Shown here piece by piece: positions 59,117-64,000 of a DNA stretch of 64,000 nucleotides. Under the pieces are notes generated by a model. That model made no database searches, was not told the DNA's origin, and saw nothing but the letters and a program-made list of their open reading frames with translations. Each line of letters starts with the position of its first letter. The first letter of the stretch is position 1. The DNA is from Siphonodentalium dalli (Eukaryota; Mollusca; Scaphopoda; Gadilida; Siphonodentaliidae): assembly GCA_032622095.1 (NCBI GenBank), contig CP136066.1:198764816-198828815 (forward strand). Direction: 5' to 3'. The position numbers and the translations under genes were made by a program.

Positions 59117-59214
59117 ACTAAAAAATATGAGGCCGGGTTCAGGGGATAATTATGTGATAAAGCAATTTATCACATAATTAGCCCCTAAATCAGGCCTCAT
59201 ATTTTGTTTAGTAA
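59117..59214. repeat. Hairpin, ~100 bp
   Basis: AATATGAGGCC and GATAATTATGTGATAAA pair with TTTATCACATAATTA and GGCCTCATATT around a short loop. Confidence 0.75.
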
Positions 59215-61269
59215 GATACACGTGTATTATTGCGCAGTGACGCAAGATCTTAGCGCAATAATGTCAATGCGAATGTCGGGGCTTTCTTATTATGTTAATT
59301 AGAATATAATTATGTTATTTGATTTGTGTTGGGTTATTTAGTGTTGACTGTGACATGAACATGGGTGATAAGGGTGGTTGACGAGCGATGTTTAAGATTT
59401 ATCAAATGAACATATAGCATGAGATGAAATATTCAAAATGGTATCTGTTTCATCAGTGCATGGTATGGCATCAAGTATAAGACCAATTAACTTCGATGTA
59501 CATGTACTTTGATGCGACATATATTTAAGTCTCAAATTAAGCATGTTATATGACGCTCATGGCCCGACGAAAACAGTGAAACCGAACGCAAATATGCAAG
59601 CAGATATATGAGTTAAGTGTGGTCACAGGGGCCTGTAACGCGCTCCGCTGTCCGCGCCCCCCTTTTGCGCTGCCCATATACGCCGCTTCTATATACATGC
59701 CTGCTTCACGTTAATGGTAGTATAATAGTCTCTATTAGTAAAAAGATTTAAATATAAAGAAATGAAACAAATATACAGATTGCAATGCAGTCTAAACGCT
59801 GACAATATTAAGTACTAGATACGCGCAACAAATTGCCACAATGGGGGAGCAAAAGAAAGAGTTCATTTGATACTTATTACGCCAGCGACGCCAACATCAG
59901 TTACAACACAAGTATTGATGGATGACATGCGCCCCGCGACACCTATCGGGTGCAAAGATCTACAAGCATGTGCCACAAAAACCCAGATAGGGGCAACAGA
60001 TTTCCAACTGTTAAAATTACAATTTGCCTCCCTTCTCCAATGACTTGAACAGTTTTCATTGCAACTCTTTTAAGATTTTCAAACATTTCAGATAAAAAAG
60101 TTATTGATAGTTTTGGGTCACCACTGGGGTCAGACTCCCATGTCGATAGTTCCCTAATTACTTCCAAGTAACCATGATAGGGAAACACTGCGCATAGTGC
60201 AATCTACAGTGCTCGGAATGGACGCTGTCATTCTCTCAGGGCTATTCGGGCGTTCTATTTTGAAGGCAATGATTCGGGTGAGAACATAATAGATATCTTC
60301 CGGTTTCTCGTCCTTTCTATATATCAGATCAATCTAAATGGATAAATATCAGATATCACACCGCACACACTCCGTAAATAGTAAATCTGTTGGGGCGTAT
60401 TATTTGCGCATTATGTATTGGGCAATATATAACTACCATCTCGATTTCTGATCAATATTCGAGCAACAGTGGACATCTTGTCTCAAAAATGCAGAAACAG
60501 TTGATGTCAACAGCGCAAAATGCAAGGTTTTTTTTTTTTACATTTTATGTGGCGATACTATTCACACAAAGGTAGCGAGGGGGGGGGGGGGGGGGGATTG
60601 CGACATTGTAAATAAATTTGTTAAAGTGATGTGGAACACTCCGATGGCATTATTGAATGGTAATTAAATAGAGAATAAAGTAATTATTTAAAAAAAATGT
60701 ATGTCCAAATTGTGAGCAAACGACATTCATTGGTATGAATTATATAGAGCGACAATCATATATTTGAATTATATAGAGCAACATTCATACATATGAATTA
60801 TATAGAGCGACTCACGTTGGACCAATCTCTGCTTTTTGTTGACCGACAATAATTCGTCCAGAATTAAGAAATCAACCTTTACAATCTGCGTATAGTTCCG
60901 ACGTTGTGTTTTCTCACATGGGATGATCGGTGAGGCTGGAATTTGCGGTATAATATAGTTGAATCAGGTTGAATGCGTAATTTTTCCATGGGCAAAGCGC
61001 CAGGGTACTTACTTGCTAATTATATTCACATAAATAAGTACATACCTGTATACAGTATATCTTTAAAGGATTGCTATCCTGATGAATACAAAAACACACT
61101 ATCGGAAAGCCACCCCTATTATGATCACAATGACCCAAGTCCCATAACAATCGCGTAATAAATAAGCCGAGAAATAAATAAATAATACCCCGACCCGGTG
61201 TCGGCGTCGCAAATCCTCATATGACGTCAAATGAGTAGACTAATTATAAATATGGAACCGGAGTCGGAG
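59215..61269. other. Stretch without a recognised gene
   Basis: 59,943-60,188 (minus, 81 codons) is a non-repetitive frame with protein-like composition, but I recognise no motif. A G run is at 60,580-60,597. Three ~29-bp units with GAATTATATAGAGCGAC lie at 60,735-60,812. The 61-codon frame at 60,973 is also unrecognised. Confidence 0.4.
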
Positions 61270-61273
61270 TTAA

Positions 61274-61742
61274 AGGTACTCAACCCGTAAAGAGGGTCCC
61301 CATCTCAACAGATTCCAACAACAACAATCCGATCAGAGGGTCCTATATTACTATTTCTTTGGCTTTGGGGGTAAAAAATATTTGATTCGAGTCGAGGAAC
61401 CCATCAAACAAAGCTCAGAGTTATTAGATATTGATTTTTCAAATTTGTTATGTTCTCGAGATGAGTACCAATAACTGCCGTAATCTGCTCTGGATGTGTA
61501 CTCCAAATCTATTCAAACAGACAAGGATGAATAACTCTAAAATCAAGTGGTAATTTTAACGTAATTTTGACTGAGTTCTGGGCCAGATAGTATTCCCGAT
61601 AATGAAAAATAATAGATTTCTAAAATCGATATCTAACAAATCTGAGCTTTGATGGGTGACTTCCTCGACTCGAATCAAATATTTTTGACCCCCGAAGCCA
61701 TTGAAATAGTAATTGAGAGGAGTTTTATCGGGTTGAGTACCT
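61274..61742. mobile_element. Family C element, 469 bp
   Basis: TTAA at 61,270-61,273 and 61,743-61,746; nearly identical to 40,928-41,396. Confidence 0.88.
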
Positions 61743-61935
61743 TTAAATGTGTCTACCTATATGATGTAATAATAAATATGAGTGGTGATGTAAAATGCGG
61801 AATCGACAAGAGTGCGTGATTGTAATGGAATTAAACCTTCAGACTGATTACCATTTTTACCCAAGTTCGATATACGGTAGCAAGGGGAGGGGGCATTACT
61901 TTGTAAATGTGTCAAGTTTTATTACCTTCGGACAT

Positions 61936-62922
61936 TTAGGTTTGATTATCATATATACCCAAACTCGATATCGGAAACATGAAATCCAAATCATCAGGAT
62001 TTTGCTGCTGCTCATACTGGTCCGATTCGGCCATTTGTTGAGTGTGTCCTCCACTGTGTCCAACTTGACCTTGCATTTGTTGGCCAGCCATCTGCATATG
62101 GTGCTGGTTGCTAAGCATTTGCTGATTTTCCATCTGCATTTGTTGGTTCGTTATTTGTATCTGTTGGTTCGACATATGACGCTGCTGATTTGACAAATGC
62201 ATTTGATTGGCTGTCGCCATTTGTCCTGATAAATGGGCGGGTCCTGACATTTGTTGTGGTATTCCTTGGTATGACTGCCCACTGCTTTGCATTGTGGGAA
62301 CTCCTCTTTGTTGAATGCCACCTTGCATTTGATTAGGAATTGGACCCGCCCTTTGTTGCTGATTGACAGATCTTTGGCGAGAGTGGACAGTCTCCTGCAT
62401 TTGATTTGGGCTTAACATTTGCTGCAGATTGACACCACCGGAAGATTGCTTGGAAGCCGCAGATTCATCTCTTTGCAGTGGTTGGGCGGATTCTTGCATT
62501 TCGATTTTGATTGAGATCATTGGCTGTTGTTGATTTATGCTGGGTGCTTGTTGTGGAGGAGTTGATGCATGGCCTTGGCGTGATTGTGTTGTTTCCTGTG
62601 ACTGTTGCTCGGCCGCCGACTCTGGGTTGGTGGGCGAGTCAACATTTATGGGCGCCGCAGATTCACCATGTTTCGATCGGATATGTGATGTCAGGGAATG
62701 TTTTGCTGAATAACTGCAGCCGCATACATGACATTGATGCGGCTTATGCTCGTTATGTCTGTTCTCGTGCCATTTGAGTTCATGTACTGTGGCGAACGTT
62801 TTGGAACATACTTGACATGAAAACTGATGCGCTTCGTGGAATCTCTTCATGTGGGCTTGGTACGCTTGCTTGCTCGAATACGTCCGCCAGCAGAGTTCGC
62901 ATGACAACCGCCCATCTTCCGT
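61936..62922 (-). CDS. Three-finger C2H2 terminal exon with long Gln/Met-rich tail
   Basis: A TAATTACAG acceptor (minus strand) opens phase 0 on TEDGRLSCELC; 328 codons and a stop. Fingers: C-x2-C-x12-H-x4-H (about 8-29), C-x2-C-x12-H-x3-H (36-56) and C-x2-C-x12-H-x4-H (64-85). From ~residue 95 the protein is dominated by Gln, Met, Asn and Ser (NQQMQ, SNQHHMQM), ending in an acidic segment and FPISSLGIYDNQT. Such tails often act as transcriptional activation or condensation regions. It may be the proximal alternative 3' exon of the gene that owns the fingers at 47.6 and 35.6 kb, or a separate gene. Confidence 0.85.
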   Translation of the reverse strand, partial: TEDGRLSCELCWRTYSSKQAYQAHMKRFHEAHQFSCQVCSKTFATVHELKWHENRHNEHKPHQCHVCGCSYSAKHSLTSHIRSKHGESAAPINVDSPTNPESAAEQQSQETTQSRQGHASTPPQQAPSINQQQPMISIKIEMQESAQPLQRDESAASKQSSGGVNLQQMLSPNQMQETVHSRQRSVNQQQRAGPIPNQMQGGIQQRGVPTMQSSGQSYQGIPQQMSGPAHLSGQMATANQMHLSNQQRHMSNQQIQITNQQMQMENQQMLSNQHHMQMAGQQMQGQVGHSGGHTQQMAESDQYEQQQNPDDLDFMFPISSLGIYDNQT

Positions 62923-63102
62923 CTGTAATTACAGAAGAATTATTCTGTAAAAGCGGCTGTGGAATGGCTACTATCTGCATGCATTCAACACGTGTATCCA
63001 ATATAATACAAAATAAAGAAAAGAAAATAATTAAAATAATTAAAATGGAACTAGCGTATAATGTCACGGTACGTAAAACTTAAATGCAATATACATTAAA
63101 TA

Positions 63103-63341
63103 TTAACCCTTTTATGGCTGGTGCTTCCTGATTTTTTTTTTGCGAAAACCCTGTATCGATGCATTCTCTTATATAGGGCGCCTCGCATATATAAGAGAAT
63201 GCATTGGCCTAACAATATTTACCTTGATCTTGTAAGCCAGTGCATACTTATATAGGGAGACTCACACATCAGTATAAGATAATGCACTGGCACATGATAT
63301 TTAATGCTGCACCAGCGCAGCTCCCGTCATGGAAGGGTCAA
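63103..63341. mobile_element. Foldback element, frame A4-like, degraded
   Basis: TTAACCCTTTTATGGCTGGT at the left, CGCAGCTCCCGTCATGGAAG at the right; both hairpins have lost their loops or part of a stem. Confidence 0.65.
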
Positions 63342-63615
63342 CGACTAAGCCTTATAAGAACGTATGATCCATGAAGTTGGATGTTCGTCACTATAATAAC
63401 CAGCATGGCCAAATAGTGTTACCGCAATGCTATGGGTATTTTTCCGGGTCCGGCGCTGAATTAGTCACATTATGATGTTGGTCGAACAGAATGATGTTGT
63501 TGAGAAAAGTACCATAATCACTTTATTAAATTGTAGTTTTGGAAGTATTAGAGGAGTCTGAATTGAGAAATACGTGACCATGATATGCATGGACACAGAT
63601 AGACTTTGTTCTTAA

Positions 63616-63839
63616 CCTTTTCATGACGGGAGCTGCGCTGGTGCAGCATTAAATACCATGTACTAGTGCATTCTCTTATATATGCGAGTCTCCCATGCAT
63701 AGGGAGGCTATATCATAATATAGGAGAATACACTGGCTTACAAGGTCAAGGTAAATATTGTTAGGCCAATGCATTCTAAAAGAAAATGCATTGGCACAGG
63801 GTTTTCGAAAAAATTCAGGAAGCTCCAGTCATGAAAAGG
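63616..63839. mobile_element. TTAA-flanked foldback element, frame A4
   Basis: TTAA at 63,612-63,615 and 63,840-63,843; ends CCTTTTCATGACGGGAGCT and AGCTCCAGTCATGAAAAGG. It defines the A4 ends; the second hairpin has collapsed to CATTCTAAAAGAAAATG. Confidence 0.82.
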
Positions 63840-64000
63840 TTAATATTATTGTTGATAACTCCCCGGGAAAGAGATTTCGCACGACGAAACCACTGTTATG
63901 TAAACATTACTGTTACATTGAAAGTCATGTTATCAACAAATATCGAACATATCAAGCCAAATGCATTTTTGCAAATGAAAAGTTTTAGTTGAAAATATGT

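Overview
This window is nuclear DNA of an animal, most likely a marine invertebrate; a bivalve-like mollusc is my guess, not proven. It is AT-rich and gene-poor. It has introns with GT/AG borders, a selenocysteine-type glutathione peroxidase with SECIS elements, C2H2 zinc-finger exons, an ankyrin/SOCS-box exon, LINE fragments, and many foldback elements and minisatellites. There are no bacterial operons, rRNAs, convincing tRNAs or CRISPR arrays.

Layout. 1-12,093 and 19,148-32,166 are two tandem copies, same orientation, of a two-exon selenoprotein glutathione peroxidase gene with a ~10.5 kb intron. Copy 1 has lost its start to the window edge. Copy 2 is complete (195 codons, TGA at codon 46). 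Each copy ends with the same series: exon 2, stop, a ~335-bp foldback element, a type II SECIS, ATTAAA, then a ~60-bp minisatellite. A third, 5'-truncated 3' end (12,694-13,760) lies between them. 13.8-19.0 kb holds foldbacks, a GATATC palindrome array and the copy 2 promoter.

32.2-64 kb is mostly repeats with a few isolated exons. Three minus-strand C2H2 exons (35.6, 47.6 and 62.9 kb) all start at a phase-0 acceptor and end in a stop, as alternative 3' exons would. Two of them form a duplicated pair, each followed by the same 58/48-bp satellite. A plus-strand ankyrin/SOCS-box 3' exon (45.36-45.66 kb) abuts a 3.5-kb satellite of ~91-bp units. LINE fragments lie at 38.4 and 41.4 kb.

The clearest result comes from comparing the two glutathione peroxidase copies. 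Several mobile elements are present in one copy and absent from the other, which shows their ends and target sites. Several foldback families target TTAA, like piggyBac-type elements. One internal double hairpin recurs inside at least five different terminal frames. I could not run alignments, folding or database searches; similarities and repeat counts were judged by eye.
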